64,000 bases of DNA, from NCBI RefSeq assembly GCF_017591435.1, contig NC_059259.1, forward strand, positions 1,980,749 through 2,044,748, given 5' to 3'. The notes beneath the pieces are model-generated. The model saw nothing but the letters and a program-made list of their open reading frames with translations, was not told the DNA's origin and searched no databases. The translations under genes and the position numbers were made by a program. Origin of the DNA: Portunus trituberculatus. Lineage: Eukaryota; Arthropoda; Malacostraca; Decapoda; Portunidae. Every line of letters starts with the position of its first letter. The first letter of the stretch is position 1. Below, in pieces: positions 38,490 through 51,255 of this stretch.

Positions 38490-41400
38490 TCATGGCCCTT
38501 TATAGACACCACTATCTCTATAGCGGTGTCTTAAATCAGTCAAACTGGGGCATTCCACTAGTATGTGCCGCACCGTGAGCGGCACCAGGCAGTCATCACA
38601 GTAAGGTTGAGGGTCCCTGGTCAACAGGTACTTATTTGTAAGATACGTGTGACCTATACGCAGTCGCGCCAATAAAGTCTGTGCACGGCGATCCCGGACA
38701 TGGGTGTATGTCCACTGAGGGATAGAGGAAGTAGTGAGCTCTCCCATTTTCGAAGTTGCTACCCCGTTAGCCATCTCCTCTGCCAAATTGCTGGAACCGC
38801 CACACGAATTACATAAAATACATCTCGAAACGGAAAACAAATGGATTAAGGGAGATAGTAGAAGAGAGAGCAGTAAGAGCATTGCGACAGTCACTAAAAA
38901 TTGTAAAAGACGAAACAGGGAGAGTAAAAATTATCTGTAAAGCTACGACTGTGGCAGACAGCTCCGCAGTAAAAACGGACGCCACTGAAGGGAGGCTGCC
39001 ACACCGATAAAAGAGGAAAACCACACTAAACCCAACGCCTGCGTCGGATTTGGAACCATCAGTAAAAACAGGATATCATCAGAATGGATAAAAAAGTGTT
39101 CTAAAAACCGTGAGTGGGACAGAGCTGGTGGAAAATCCTTCTTGCCATCAATGGTAGGAGGGCATAATGACACAACAGGAAGCTGCCAATAACCAACTCA
39201 TGGGAGCCGGAAAGAGAGGACAGGAGTGGGGTCGATAGATACATCCGCCATGAGATTTGCCACTCGAAGGCCAAAAGGTTTAGGTAGACTCGGTCGAGTG
39301 ACATACGCCTGCGAACGCGAGTCCCGCAACATTGACAGACAAGGGACAGAATCGGGAAGACGGTGGGTGCGAAACCAACACCGGAGCATCGAAGACTGGC
39401 GCCGGAGGTCGAGCGGCCAGAAACCAGCATCCACTAGAAGGCTAGGTATTGAGATGTCCGAAATGCACCCGTAGCCAAGCGGACCCCAGCATGATGCACG
39501 GGTCAAGCGTGCGTAGTCGTGCATCCGTTGCGGATAAGTAGATCTCACAGCCGTATTCCAGCTTCGGAAGTATGAGTGTACGGTGAAGCAGCAGCAACGT
39601 GTCCCTGTCCGCACCCCAAGAGGTGTGACTTAAAACCCGAAGAAGGGATAGTGCCGTCCTGCAAGACGCTTTAAGAGAACGGAAATGGGAACCCAGGTGA
39701 GACGGTTGTCAAACAATAGGCCAAGATATCGAGTGGCCTCCACACATGAGATGCGTCTATTGGCTAAATATAAATTGGGATCTGGATGGACACCACGATT
39801 TCGACAAAATGCATAGACACGGTCTTTGAGGTGGAGAATCGAAAACCGTTTATGTTGGCCCAACTGGACACCCGATTTATTGCCAGTTGGAGCTTTCGCT
39901 CAATCAGTGACATCCTAGCAGCAGCAAAGAGATGCACAAGTCGTCCACATATAAGAGCTGTGAACGCCATCCGGTAGAGTATCTATAACACCATTTATTG
40001 CAACTGCGAATAGCGTAACACTAAGAATACTTCCTGTGGGACACCGTCATTTAAAGCAGTAGCATCGGAGAACACTCCCACTCGAACCCGTAAAAGACGT
40101 CTGGATAAAAACTGCTGGATAAAAATAGGAAGGTGGCCACGGAGACCAAAATTAAACAAGAACGTAAAATCCCATGACACCAAGCTGTGTCGTAGGCCTT
40201 CTCCAGGTCAAAAAATACAGTAACCTGGTGGTGGTGATTAGCGAAGGCCTCACAAATAGAAGACTCTAGGGATAAAAGAGCATCAGTAGTAGACCTCATC
40301 TTTCGGAAGCCGTACTGTACCGATGACAAGTACTTCCCCTCTCCAAGTACCACATGAGTCTTACATTTACCATCTTTTCTAACACTTTACAAATACAAGA
40401 CGTCAAAGATATAGGACGATAATTCGTTGCCTGGAGATGATCTTTCCTAGGCTTCGGAAATGGGAGAACCAGTGCCACAGCCCAAGAAGATGGAAAGTCA
40501 CCGGTATGCCAAATCATATTATATACATTTAATAAAAGTTAAAAGCACTGTCAGACATGTGACGCAAAAAGGCATAAGGAATGTCGTCTGGACCAGGAGA
40601 AGAGTCATGACACTGGGACAAAGCAGTCCGGAACTCAGAGGCAGAGAATGGGACATTATAATATTCCCCTCCAGAGGAAGAAAAATTTATGCCGAGAGAT
40701 TACATTCTCTGGCAGGATCCTTCCGGGAAACACTGGCAAAGTGCTCCGCGAAGAGGTCGGCGACAGTTTTAGGGTCTGCTACCGTTCGCTCTGCAGATAA
40801 CAAAACTGGTGGGGGAGGAGCAGAATACTTCCCAGCAATTCGGCGGACTTTGGTAAAGACATCAGTAAGAGGGGTGCGGGCATTAATGAAAGATACGTAA
40901 GCTTTCCAAGAGGCTCTTTGTGCCTCTTTCAAAACGCGGCGGGCCCGAGCTCGACAGCGCCGAAAAGCTTCCAGGCACTGCGGGTCCCCACGATGTCGCC
41001 GGAGACGAGAGAAAGCTGCCCGTATTTCTTTCACAGCTTTAGTGCATGCTGCGTTCCACCAAGGAACAGGACGCTTAGTAAAGCGACCGGACGTCCTAGG
41101 GATTGTCTGAAGTGCTAGTGAACGTTTAAAATCGGTGAAATAATCAACAGCTTCAGTACAAGTAGAAAAGTCAGCCAACGGACTGATAAAAGAGCTAAGG
41201 TCTGTGAATCGAGGCCAATCTGCCTTGTCTAAAACCCAGCGTGGGGCCGGGACTGTGGCTCAGAGTTCACAGATTCAATAAAATAGGAAAGTGGTTACTA
41301 CTGTGTAAATCCGGTAGGACCCGCCAATTAAAATCAAGGAAAGAATTAGATGTACAAATAGAAAGATCGATAGCTGTAAAAGTCCCAGTAGGACTATGGA

Positions 41401-41890
41401 AATGTGTGACATCCCAGAATTTAAAATCTCAATCCTCATCCTCAATAAAAGAACCGATTAAAACCCCATGAGGATTATTAGCACCTTCATCCCACAATGG
41501 GTGACGGCCGTTAAAATCTCCCAACAAGAGGAAAGGCGGAGTCAGCTGACGCACCAGGCCGTCAAGCTCACCCTGGAGAGAGAAACCCGAGGACGGAGAT
41601 ATAAAGTGCAAATAGGGTAGGATCGTCCCATAAAAACCTTAACAGCAACCACCTAAAGGGGAGAGTTGAGTTGCAAGGGGACAATAGGTATGTCTTGACG
41701 GACTAGGCTAGCTGTGCCACCGTGGTGGCCCTGGTCAGGGAAAGGAGTGCTAAAAAAGGCACGATCGCCAGGAGGACTAGATTAAGTACTATCACCTAGC
41801 ATGGTCACTTTTAAAGCTATACAGGCTGGAGAGAACTCCGACAATAGAGTTTGGAGTTCCTCCCAGGAGGCGCGAAGGCCTCTACAGTTC
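38490..41890 (-). pseudogene. ORF2 of LINE family 1, copy B
   Basis: Readable parts in descending coordinates: endonuclease (LLGDFNGRHPLWDEGANNP, about 41530), RT start (about 41178-40687), middle RT (MIWHTGDFPSSWAVALVLPF, 40517; SVQYGFRKMRSTTDALLSLE, about 40320; DLEKAYDTAWCHGIL). The catalytic region near 39950 is frame-broken. RNase H is partial (39173-38809) and the C-terminal zinc-like tail follows (PYCDDCLVPLTVRHILVECPS). The GHVGVPGNE part is lost by deletion. The last codons (SGVYKGP) are followed by the short version of the family hairpin. Confidence 0.85.
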
Positions 41891-41934
41891 CACTGCAGAA
41901 GCTTGAAGATGACTATTTAGGTGCAGTGGACGGG

Positions 41935-42250
41935 CGAGCCTTTTGAATGGGCTGCCTGTGGCTCGCCTGACTAGAAATAATCAACCGACGAGAAGACACC
42001 GGGAGTTGAGATGTACCGGGTCGTTGGACCGCAGCCTTTCGGCCTACCGGTGAGTGATGCGAACCATCATCACTCCTACCGGTCATCGGAAGACGAGGGT
42101 CAGGATGGACTGACAGAATGGGTCCACGAGGAACGGCTGTGACAATATCATCGGACGTCTCCATGCAAAGACCGTCCTCATCACAAGAAGACTGATCTGA
42201 AACAGAGGGTGTCACAGGAGTCTGAATAGAAACTACTGGAGCTACCCTAG
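41935..42250 (-). pseudogene. ORF1 C-terminal remnant of LINE copy B
   Basis: Only the Ser/Pro-rich end of ORF1 is present (VTPSVSDQSSCDEDGLCMETSDD ... SSRRLIISSQASHRQP, ending TAPK), terminating at a TAG around 41920. The rest is missing because the copy is truncated at the junction with copy C. Confidence 0.8.
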
Positions 42251-42418
42251 TAGTTTAAAAACTAAAAAAAGGACAATAAAACTAAATAAAATATGAAAAT
42301 ACATAATAAAATAAGAATAAAATTCATAGCTTTGCGAGAAGGCCAGCTTCTCCCAAAAATCTAAAAACGTCATGGCCTTTCTCCAGGCACTCTGGTGTAA
42401 GGACCTTTGATATATAAT

Positions 42419-42463
42419 AGACACCGCTATCTCTACCGCGACAGCGATAGAGGTAGCGGTGTC
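42419..42463. repeat. Hairpin near the ORF2 end of LINE copy C
   Basis: agacaccgctatctctaccgc and gatagaggtagcggtgtc pair around a short loop. The same structure sits at 7577-7637, 38504-38531 (shortened) and 62672-62717. Confidence 0.85.
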
Positions 42464-42464
42464 G

Positions 42465-45400
42465 TAACTCTATCAAATAGGGCACTCTACCAATAGGTGC
42501 CGCACAGTAAGCGGCACCAGGCAGTCATCACAGTAAAAGGTTGAGGGTCCCTGGTCAACAGGTACCGTTGTGTAAGGTACGTGTGACCTATACGCGGTCG
42601 CGCCAATAAAGTCTGTAAACGTCGATCCCGAACATGGGTGTATGTCCAGTGAGGGATAGAGGAAGTAGTGATCTCTCCCATTTTCGAAGTTACGACCCCC
42701 ATTAGCCATCTCCTCTTCCAAATTGCTGCAACTACCTCACGAATTAGAGGAAAGACATCTCGAAACGGAACAGAGGCAGGAGATGGAGCGCGACTTGCTG
42801 CCTCTTTAGCGAGGCGATCTGCGTCTTCATTCCCTGGAACACCAACATGACCAAGGACCAAACAGAACCCAACACGATATCCTCGTTATGTAAGAAGGTA
42901 TAGCCACTCCAGGGCTGATAAAAACCAAAGGATTAAAGGATACAGTGCAAGAGAGAGAAGTAAGAGCACTGCGACAGTCACTAAAAATTGTAAAAGACGA
43001 AACCGGGAGAGTAAAAATTATCTGTAAAAGTAAGACTATGGCAGACAGCTCCGCAGTAAAGACGGATGCCACTGAAGGACGGCTGCCAGACCGATAAAAA
43101 GATGGGAAAACCACACTAAATCCAACGCCTGCGTCGGATTTGAAGCCATCAGTAAAAACAGGGATATCATCAGAATGCATAAAAAGCTGGCAGAAAATCC
43201 TTCTTGCCATCCATGGCAGGGCATAATGAGATAACAGGAATCTGCCAATAACCGACTCGTGGGAGCCGCAAAAAGTACACAGGAAGGGGGTCGATAGATA
43301 GCTCCGCCATGAGATTTGCAACTCTAAGGTCAAAACGTTTAGGGAGACTCGGTCGAGTGACATTTGCCTGCGAACGCGAGTCCCGCAACATTGACAGACA
43401 ATGGACAGAATCGGGAAGACGGTTGGTGCGAAACCAACACAGGAGCATCGAAGACTGGCGCCGGAGGTCGAGCGGCCAGAAACCAGCATCCACTAGAAGG
43501 CTGAGTATTGGAGATGTCCGAAATGCACCTGTAGCCAAGCGGACCACAACATGATGCACGGAGTCAAGCGTGCGTAGTCGTGCATCCGTTGCGGATGAGT
43601 AGATCTCACAGCCGTATTCCAGCTTGGGAAGTATGAGTGTGCGGTGAAGCAGCAGCAACGTGTCCCTGTCCGCACCCCAAGAGGTGTGACTTAAAACCCG
43701 AAGAAGGGATAATGCCTGCCGACAAGACGCCTTAAGAGAACTGAATTGGGAACCCAGGTGAGACGGTTGTCAAATAAAAGGCCAAGATATCGAGTCGCCT
43801 CCACACATGAGAGGCGTCTATTGGCGAGGTATAAATCCGGATCTGGATGGACACCACGGTTGCGACAAAAATGCATGGCTACGGTCTTGAAGATGGAGAA
43901 TCGAAAACCGTTCATGTTGGCCCAACTGGACACCCTATTGATCGCCAGTTGGAGCTTGCGCTCAATCAGTGACATCCTACCAGCAGCAAATGAAATACAT
44001 AAATCATCAACATATAAGGAGCTGTGAATGCCATCAGGGAGAGTATCAATAACACCATTAATGGCGACTGCGAATAGTGTAACACTAAGAATACTTCCCT
44101 GTGGGAAACCATCATTAAGAGCAGTAGCCTCAGAGAGAACACTCCCCACTCGAACCCGTAAAAGACGTCTGGATAAAAACTGCTGAATAAAAATAGGAAG
44201 GCGGCCACGAAGGCCAAAATTAAACAAAGACACCAAGCCGTGTCGTAGGCCTTCTTCAGGTCAAAAAATACTGTTACTTGATGGTGGTGATTAGAGAAGG
44301 CCTCACAAATAGAAGACTCTAGGGATAAAAGAGCATCAGTAGTAGACCTCATCTTTCGGAAGCCGTACTGTACCGAGGACTAGTATTTCCCCCTCTCCAA
44401 GTTCCACATGAGTCTTACATTAATCATCTTTTCTAATACTTTACAAATGCAGGACGTCAACGATATAGGACGATAGTTCGTAGCCTTAAGATTATCTTTC
44501 CCAGGCTTCGGAAATGGGAGAACCACTGCCACAGCCCAAGAAGTTGGAAAGTCACCGGTATGCCAAATCATATTATAAAGATTTAATAAAAAATTAAAAG
44601 CACTGTCAGACATGTGGCGCAAGAAGGCATAAGGAATATCATCCGGGCCAGGAGAAGAGTCATGACACTGGGACAAAGCAGTCCGCAACTCGGAGGCAGA
44701 GAAGGGGACATTATAAGACTCCCCTCCTGTGGAAGAAAAATTTATGCCGAGAGATTCCATTCTCTGACGGTGACGTGCGCCCGGGGCTCCAATATGCCTC
44801 CGGGAAACACTTTCAAAGTGCTCCGCGAAGAGGTCGGCGACACTAGGGTCTGCCACCGTTCGCCCAGCAGACAACAAAACTGGTGGGGAAGAGAATACTT
44901 CCCAGCAATTCGGCGGACGTTAAAGGAAGAGACATGGAAAGACATAAGCTTTCCAAGAAGCCTCTTTCAAAACGCAGCGGGCTCGAGCGTCCAGACACTG
45001 CGGGTCCCCACGATGTCGCCGGAGACGAGAGAAAGCTGCCCGTTTCTCTTTCACCGCTGCAGTGCATGCTGCGTTCCACCAAGGAACAGGACGCTTAGTA
45101 AAGCGACCTGACGTCCTAGGGATTGTCTGAAGCGCTACTGAAATAAAATCGGCAAAATAATCAACAGCCTCAGCACAAGTAGAAAAGTCAGCCAACGGAT
45201 GGATAAAAGAGCTAAGGTCTGTGAATCGAGGCCAATCTGCCTTGTCTAAAACCCAGCGTGGGGCCGGGACTGTGGCTCAGAGTTCACAGATTCCAATAAA
45301 ATAGGAAAGTGGTCACTACCGTGTAAATCCGGTAGGACCCACCAATTAAAATCAAGGAAAGAATTAGATGTACAAATAGAAAGATCGATAGCTGTAAAAG

Positions 45401-45934
45401 TCCCAGTAGGACTGTGGAAATGTGTAACATCCCCAGAATTTAAAATCTCCAATCCCTCATCCTCAATAAAAGAACCGATTAAAACCCCACGAGGATTACT
45501 AGCACCTTCATCCCACAATGGGTGACGGCCGTTAAAATCTCCCAACAAAGAAAAGGCGGAGTCAGCTGACGCACCAGGCCGTCAAGCTCACCCCTGGAGA
45601 CAGGAAGCCGAGGAGGAGATATAAACTGCATGGTGTAGTCGTCCCATAAAACCTTAACAGCAACCACCTGAAGGGAGAGTTAAGTTGCAAAGGGATAACA
45701 GGTATATCCTGACGGACTAGAATAGCTGTGCCACCGTGGTGGCCCTGGTCAGGAAAGGAGTACTAAAAAGGCACGATAGCCAGGAGGACTAGAATAAGTA
45801 CTATCACCTAGCATAGTCTCTTGTAGAGCTACACAGGCTGGAGAGAACTCCGACAATAAAGCTCGGAGTTCCCCACGAGCGCGAAGGCCTCTACAGTTCC
45901 ACTGTAGAAGCTTGAAGATGACTATTTGGGTGCA
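42465..45934 (-). pseudogene. ORF2 of LINE family 1, copy C
   Basis: Endonuclease from about 45930 (LLQWNCRGLRARGELRALLS, CVALQETML) with LLGDFNGRHPLWDEG-like sequence at 45548. RT at 45195-43690 includes SSPGPDDIPYAFLRH, GFRKMRSTTDALLSLES and a catalytic motif read as YVDDLCISF near 44010. RNase H at about 43170-42780 (FTDGFKSDAGVGFSVVF, GHVGVPGNEDADRLAKEAA). The C-terminal zinc-like tail is frameshifted. About five frameshifts make it non-coding. Copies C and D2 together show the complete family architecture. Confidence 0.88.
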
Positions 45935-47765
45935 GTGGACGGGCGAGCCTTTTGAAGGCTGCCCGTGACTCACCTGACTAGAAATAATCAACGACGAGAA
46001 GACACCGGGAGTTGAGATGTGCCGGGTCGTTGGACCGCAGCCTTTCGGCTATCGGTGAGTGATGCGAACCATCATCACTCCTACCGGTCCTCGGAGGACG
46101 AGGTCAGGACTGGACTGATACAGTGGGTCCACGAGGGACGGCTGTGACAATATCATCGGACGTCTCCATGCAAAGACCGTCCTCATCAAGAAGCCCGATC
46201 TGAGACGGAGGGTGTCACAGAGGCTGGACAGAAACTACTGGAGCTACCCTAGCAGAGCGGTCCCTGGAGGACTCGCGATTATGTGCACCGGGGGAAACCT
46301 TATACTGCTTAGGCTAAGCTAAATCAAACGGTGCCGTTTGGTCATGCTCTTGAAAGGCTTAGGCGATACAGGAGGCAAATGGACATCCACTACATGGGTG
46401 GTTTGGTCAAGTCCGTATTATTCTCGTTGCTTCTTGCAGGTGACTCAACTGAGTCATCAGTCAAAAGGGCAAACCTATTGGCCAAGTGAACAGGACCACC
46501 CGCCCCAACAGAGCGAGAGGTAGCAGAAGGGGTTGTCTTTGGAACGGCAGACTCAACTGAAGTGCGTGCAGTCAGTGAAGCAGTACCGGCCTTCTGGCGG
46601 TACAGGAGTTCACGGCGGGCGCTACCAAGGCTGATGAACTGAGTGTTAACAAGCTGTAGAATGTCCTGCTCCAGGCGATACCTAGAGCATTGCCTGTAAA
46701 GTACCTGGTGAGCATCACGGCAATGGAAACAATATGCTGCAACATTGCAATGCTCCTCATGATGTGAGTCTAGTGCAAAGCAATTACCACATCGAGAAGC
46801 TTCCTTACACGAGCTTTTGCCGTGACCGTACCCATAGCATGAGAAGCACTGAAGAGGGCGAGAAACAAAATGCCTCACCCTAAGATTAATAGGTCCGATA
46901 TTAACACGGTCAGGAGGGTGGAACCAAAAAGGTGAGAAGGACCATGTTGGAGGAGTTCCTCATCTTAGTCACCTTCTGGACTGAGTTAGGACACATTGCC
47001 AGTATTTCCTCCTCAGGAAATTCATAGAGATCCTGACTGTACACACAACCTTTACTGTAATTAAAGGTGGGATGTGCCTTAATAGTCTCAAACATGCTGT
47101 CAGAAGGCAGGGAGATGTTGCAACATCCTTGCCTGCGTGAATCTTTGCTCACGAGCACCCCTTCCCGTATTTCTTGAGGTTTCCCTCAGGAATCGTGCCG
47201 ATCTCTTTGGACAAGTACCGGGAGGCGTGGATGAAATTCCCGTGCCCATTTCTGTAGTAGGCCACAAACCAACGTGGAGGCGGGATCTGGCGGACTTCAG
47301 GAACTGAATTCTCTGAATGGTTGTCAAAAAGATTTGGGATGTAGTCCGTGTCACTGTCCGAAATATTGCGAGAGTGGAGAAGTTCTGTCTTAAAGCCAGA
47401 GCCAGCAAGGGGCAGTGATGCTACATGTTCTACTGCCAAACGGGCTTCATCGCATGACAGAAACGTTACATAGCAGCGATTAGACGGAAAGTCCTTATCA
47501 TAAACAAGTAGAATGCCAAAAACCGTGCCATACACCTTGAGAAGTGAGTGCAAGGCGTGATAAGAAAATGATGGGTTAACATTTACCATCACAAGGGAGT
47601 CATATGCAGCAGAAATACGTCCTCAGAAGAACTCCCAGAACAGGAGACTGCTGCGGGAGGCTCTTGTGGAGGGGAATCCTCCTTCCAAACTCAGACCTGA
47701 AGATGACGTCTCGAGGGCCAGGTCAGCCACCTCACGAGTACCTGATAGTTTTTTGTGTTTCACCA
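45935..47765 (-). pseudogene. ORF1 of LINE family 1, copy C
   Basis: Start MVKHKKLSG at 47765-47763. The RRM-like domain lies at 47592-47149 (RCYVTFLSCDEARLA), followed by the PPPRWFVAYYRN and FIHASRYLSKEIGTIPEGNLKKYG segment. Then come CCHC knuckles at 46850-46680 (CFSCYGYGHGKSSC, CGNCFALDSHHEEHC, CFHCRDAHQVLYRQC). A single-base deletion in a T run (plus strand aaaaa at 46926-46930) shifts the frame ahead of the knuckles; the same shift is in copies A and D2. Ends near 45935. Confidence 0.88.
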
Positions 47766-48205
47766 TATATACAAAGTTACACAAAAAATGGCTCCAGGGG
47801 CAAGGTAAACCACCTACTGGGAGGGAGCGCTGGCTGCCGTGGACGGAGTACCTCGTCCCCATGCGGACCAGTCTTTTTAAAAAAAGGTCCCACATGATAC
47901 GAAAGTTTGTCCACGACAGAGCTGAGATCCCCCCCTCCCAAAGCATCCCAGCCTGGACACCCAACCATCCAGCACAGGACGGCCCCTACTGGGCGATTCC
48001 TGCAGCGGGTGGCTACGCTGGTCCACTAGCAGCCTACGTAGGAACCATTTAATCTGGTCCCTCACTGGCGACCTTACTAGCATGGGTAGCCCTCTCCCCC
48101 TCGAAAGGACAGAGCAAGGGCCTAAGCCCCCTCTAGCCTAGCTCGCCAGGTGACAGAGGCACGCAAGCACCCCCACCACGACAAGGCGGTTCCCATCTGG
48201 GGGGG

Positions 48206-48262
48206 TAAAATACAGGGAAGCGTCAGCAGCACAGACGCGGCGCTTTAGACGCTCGTATAGTA
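48206..48262. mobile_element. Harbinger-type MITE, right part
   Basis: gcgctttagacgctcgtatagtatggacc followed by taa. The terminal 17 bases match the inverted left end at 37902, which suggests one MITE split by the insertions at 38.1-48.2 kb. Confidence 0.45.
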
Positions 48263-48960
48263 TGGACCTAAAGCTAAAACTCTTCTCTCAAACCTTTTCC
48301 AAAACTCTAGCTTTGATGATTCTGGGTTTGTTGCGCCCTCTCCTCCCTTTGACTATTTTACACCTTCGATTAAAACTCCTCGCAGTGTTGTCCCATTCTG
48401 CACTGAGTATCCTTGTTATATCCTTTACTTCTAACCTAAACTGGAGACATCACATCTCATCTCTTGCTAAAACAGCTTTCATCCCAACTTTTAACTTTGT
48501 TCAATGTCCTTATCCGCCCATATATGGAGTATTTGTCCCATGTATGGGAGTTCCACTCACTGATTTATTAGATAGCGGTGAATAAAAAACAATGATACAT
48601 GTCTTGCTATCTTTTATATCTTTTTTCATGCAAACTGTACTTCTGATCTTGCTGACTGCACTCTTCTTGTACTCCCGAAGCCTTGCTGCACAAAATATTT
48701 TTCCTTCTCTTATCCGTATTATGTCCACTTCTCTCATGCAAGAATTAGCCAGTAATGTCAGTCATTCATCCTTTCTCTGTTGGAATCTAAAACTTAGTAC
48801 CTGCTTATGTATTTCCATCTTCCTGCGAGATGATCTCATATAAGAGAGAGATTTTACGTAATTTATCCCTTTCTTTTGGCCGACTCTCCCAAACCTACTT
48901 AGGAACTTAAAATAAGAGTATACTTTTTTTTTTTACTTTTTCTGTAGCCTTTGGCAATTT
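48262..48960 (+). pseudogene. Jockey-like LINE, RT C-terminal remnant
   Basis: The reading contains ILVISFTSNLNWRHHISSLAKT near 48410, then PPIYGVFVPCMG, recalling the IRPxMEYxSHVW motif of Jockey-like elements, and LLDSGE. After stops a region like FYRY..CSS..A..P and SFLCWNLKLSTCLCISIFL resembles the usual LINE C-terminal end (W-N-x-L-P). No active-site residues remain. Confidence 0.6.
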
Positions 48961-49020
48961 TTTCCTTCTTACATAAAAATAGTATGTAATGATAATAGTA
49001 ATAATAGAAATAAAAATAAA

Positions 49021-49022
49021 AA

Positions 49023-49098
<76 letters not shown>

Positions 49099-49240
49099 GC
49101 ACTGGTTGCTGCTACTGCTACTACTGCTGCTACTGCTACTGCTGCTACTACTACTAATAATAATAATAATAATAATAATGTATTACTACTACTACTACTA
49201 CTGCTACTACAACTACTACTACTACTACTTCTGCTACTAC
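49021..49240. repeat. (CTA)n and CTG/AAT trinucleotide array
   Basis: About 220 bp of CTA triplets with CTG and AAT interruptions. Long Leu or Val frames across it are artefacts. Confidence 0.95.
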
Positions 49241-49389
49241 AGAATACCTCCACCCCATGTTTATTGATGCGTCAATTAGGGGCTCCACTACTTGGAGGTC
49301 ATTAGCCCCAACTCTCGCTAATGATTGTGGCATCCAACCATATCTATTACTCTATAATATAAACATTAGTTGTTAGCTATAAATTCACT
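49241..49389. other. No recognised feature
   Basis: Short unique-looking sequence between a triplet array and a LINE remnant. Confidence 0.4.
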
Positions 49390-51050
49390 CTACCTCTACT
49401 CTATCTACTCTTATGCCACTCTCCACCACTGTAGCCTCGCAGTCAAGGCCACTTAAATCTGCAGGTATGGGAGTGGAATGCCTTGTCCCCCTGAGACACA
49501 GGAGGGCTGATCTGAGGAGGAGAATGAAAGACGGCACCTCATCCATGCGACGACATGGCTCCTTGGCTGGTGCTTCTTTTCTGCCATTAGGTCGGCTAGT
49601 CTTGAGTAGAAGCACTGAGCCTTGGAGCCCATCCCGCCAGATGTGGTGAAGACCAGAGGTGTGAAGCTGCCCTGGTCAATGTGTTGGATTCTCTCCCATA
49701 CGCTCGGATCTTCTCCTGCTCATTCTTGCGGTGGGCGGCCTCCAGGAGAGTTCGTGGTGACAGGCGGCCATCGGGTCAAAGATCCGTATGTCCATGAATG
49801 CTTTCTGTCCCTTGTCCAGAACCCTCGTGCGCTGACGTCGACTCGAGCCTCGTTGGTGGTGTTGGCTGTTCTGTAGCGCAGGTGCTCGCCGTCTAGCGGT
49901 AGGAGGGTCGGTTCAGTGGAGACATCGTGGCACACCTCCCTGAGCATGCTGGCGGTCAGATCTCTCACCTCATCGTGCCTGATACATACGAATCCCCCCT
50001 TTTTGCACGTCATGGTGTGGTTGACGTCATTGGGGGAACTACACACACAGGTACTGGGGAGTCCTTCCACCGGCCAGCCGTACCTCAGAGCAATGGCGTC
50101 GACAAATTCTTGTTTGTTGAGGCTGAAGCCCTTCGCTCCAATGGGCAGTGACGTTAGCCAGTTAGAGGCTCCTGTTTCCTGTGCAGTGTGGATTTTTCTC
50201 ACTGTGGTTGCAGGCAGGATGTTTCTCAGGTCTTCGAGACAGTTTCGTTGATGTTGTTGCCTGTCTCTAGATATAATTCGTCTTTGCTCAGTGACTGCAC
50301 TTTGGGCTATTTCACCATGTGCGTCCTGAGCAATGATCTTCTCTGTGAAGGACCTGGTGAGCTTGAGTTGAGGTTCTCCACAGTCGCTAACTTCTTAGGG
50401 AGGTGATTCCCATCCACCCAGTCTTGGTGGAAGTTCGAGCAGCGCCCTCTCCCCATCTCCGATGGTGTGGGATCTCAGTAACGCTGGGATGAAGGTGTTC
50501 CTTATCGAGACCTCAGTGGTGCAAGGAGAGGGCTGATGCCTGGGATGGTGCATGGCGAATCTCCATCGATGCTGCAAGCCGTGGGTGTAGGCGGAGTAGG
50601 CTGCATGAGGCTCAGTCCTGGCCATGTCAGACAGGACCTCCACCTCATGTATCCACTCCCTTCACCTTCTCTCCTATGTATTCCTTCTTGAACTCCTCTG
50701 TTCCGATGACAGCACCTAAATGCCGCTGTCCATCCTTTGTTATTATAACTCCACTGCCACTGAAGCTATCCACTGCACTGTCATAGTGTTCAGGCTTTAC
50801 AATAGGACGGACTTAGCGGCACTGGTGTGTACCCTATGATGGGACCATTATCGTTCACTAAGCCCCACCATTTTTCAAGTCTGTTATTTTGCCGGCCCTG
50901 ACAGGTCATCCGCGTACGCCACTTGCTTCACACTCGTTTTCTCATATGAGATAACTTGTTGCAGCACTGAAAGTCGAGGGCGTACATCGCCATGCCACTG
51001 GGTCACCTTGTGTTGTCCTTCCATGGACTTTAACACTTTAACACTATTAC
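49390..51050 (-). pseudogene. LINE-type reverse transcriptase, C-terminal half (YADD family)
   Basis: On the minus strand the sequence starts near the RT catalytic motif YADD (50916-50905, in VAYADDLSGPAK). It continues with ITKDGQRHLGAVIGTEEFKK, a MARTEPHAAYSAYTHGLQHRW segment and RALLELPPRLGGWESPP. Then come GASNWLTSLPI, FVDAIALRYGWP, CVCSS..N..HTMTCKKGGF, RHDEVRDLTASMLREVCHDV, a TEPTLLPLDGEHL run and ARVDVSARGFW. The end includes LLRSALLCLRGTRHS. These fit one well-known invertebrate RT family whose clade name I do not assign. Frameshifts and stops are frequent. The N-terminal half is lost at the CTG array. Confidence 0.8.
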
Positions 51051-51061
51051 CACTATTACTG

Positions 51062-51167
51062 CACTGCTACACTACTACTACTACTGCTGCTGCTGCTACT
51101 GCTGCTACTATTGTTGCTTAACATTAATTGCTGTTGCTGGTGCTGCTGCTTGCTATTGCTGCTGCTG

Positions 51168-51214
<47 letters not shown>

Positions 51215-51215
51215 G

Positions 51216-51255
<40 letters not shown>

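Larger units (their letters stand above)
38245..42250 (-). mobile_element. LINE family 1, copy B (5'-truncated in ORF1)
   Basis: From the 3' tail (ggatggatggttggat, 38245-38260) this copy runs on the minus strand through ORF2 RNase H, RT, endonuclease and the end of ORF1. It stops abruptly at gctaccctag (42250). The adjacent sequence is the 3' UTR of copy C. RNase H is partly deleted near 38810 relative to other copies. Confidence 0.9.
42251..48205 (-). mobile_element. LINE family 1, copy C (5' complete, 3' tail missing)
   Basis: The 5' end ccccccagatggg is at 48205. 5' UTR, ORF1, ORF2 and most of the 3' UTR follow on the minus strand to 42251. The last about 100 nt including the (CATC)n tail are missing; copy B begins instead. 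It is the longest continuous copy in the minus orientation. Confidence 0.9.
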
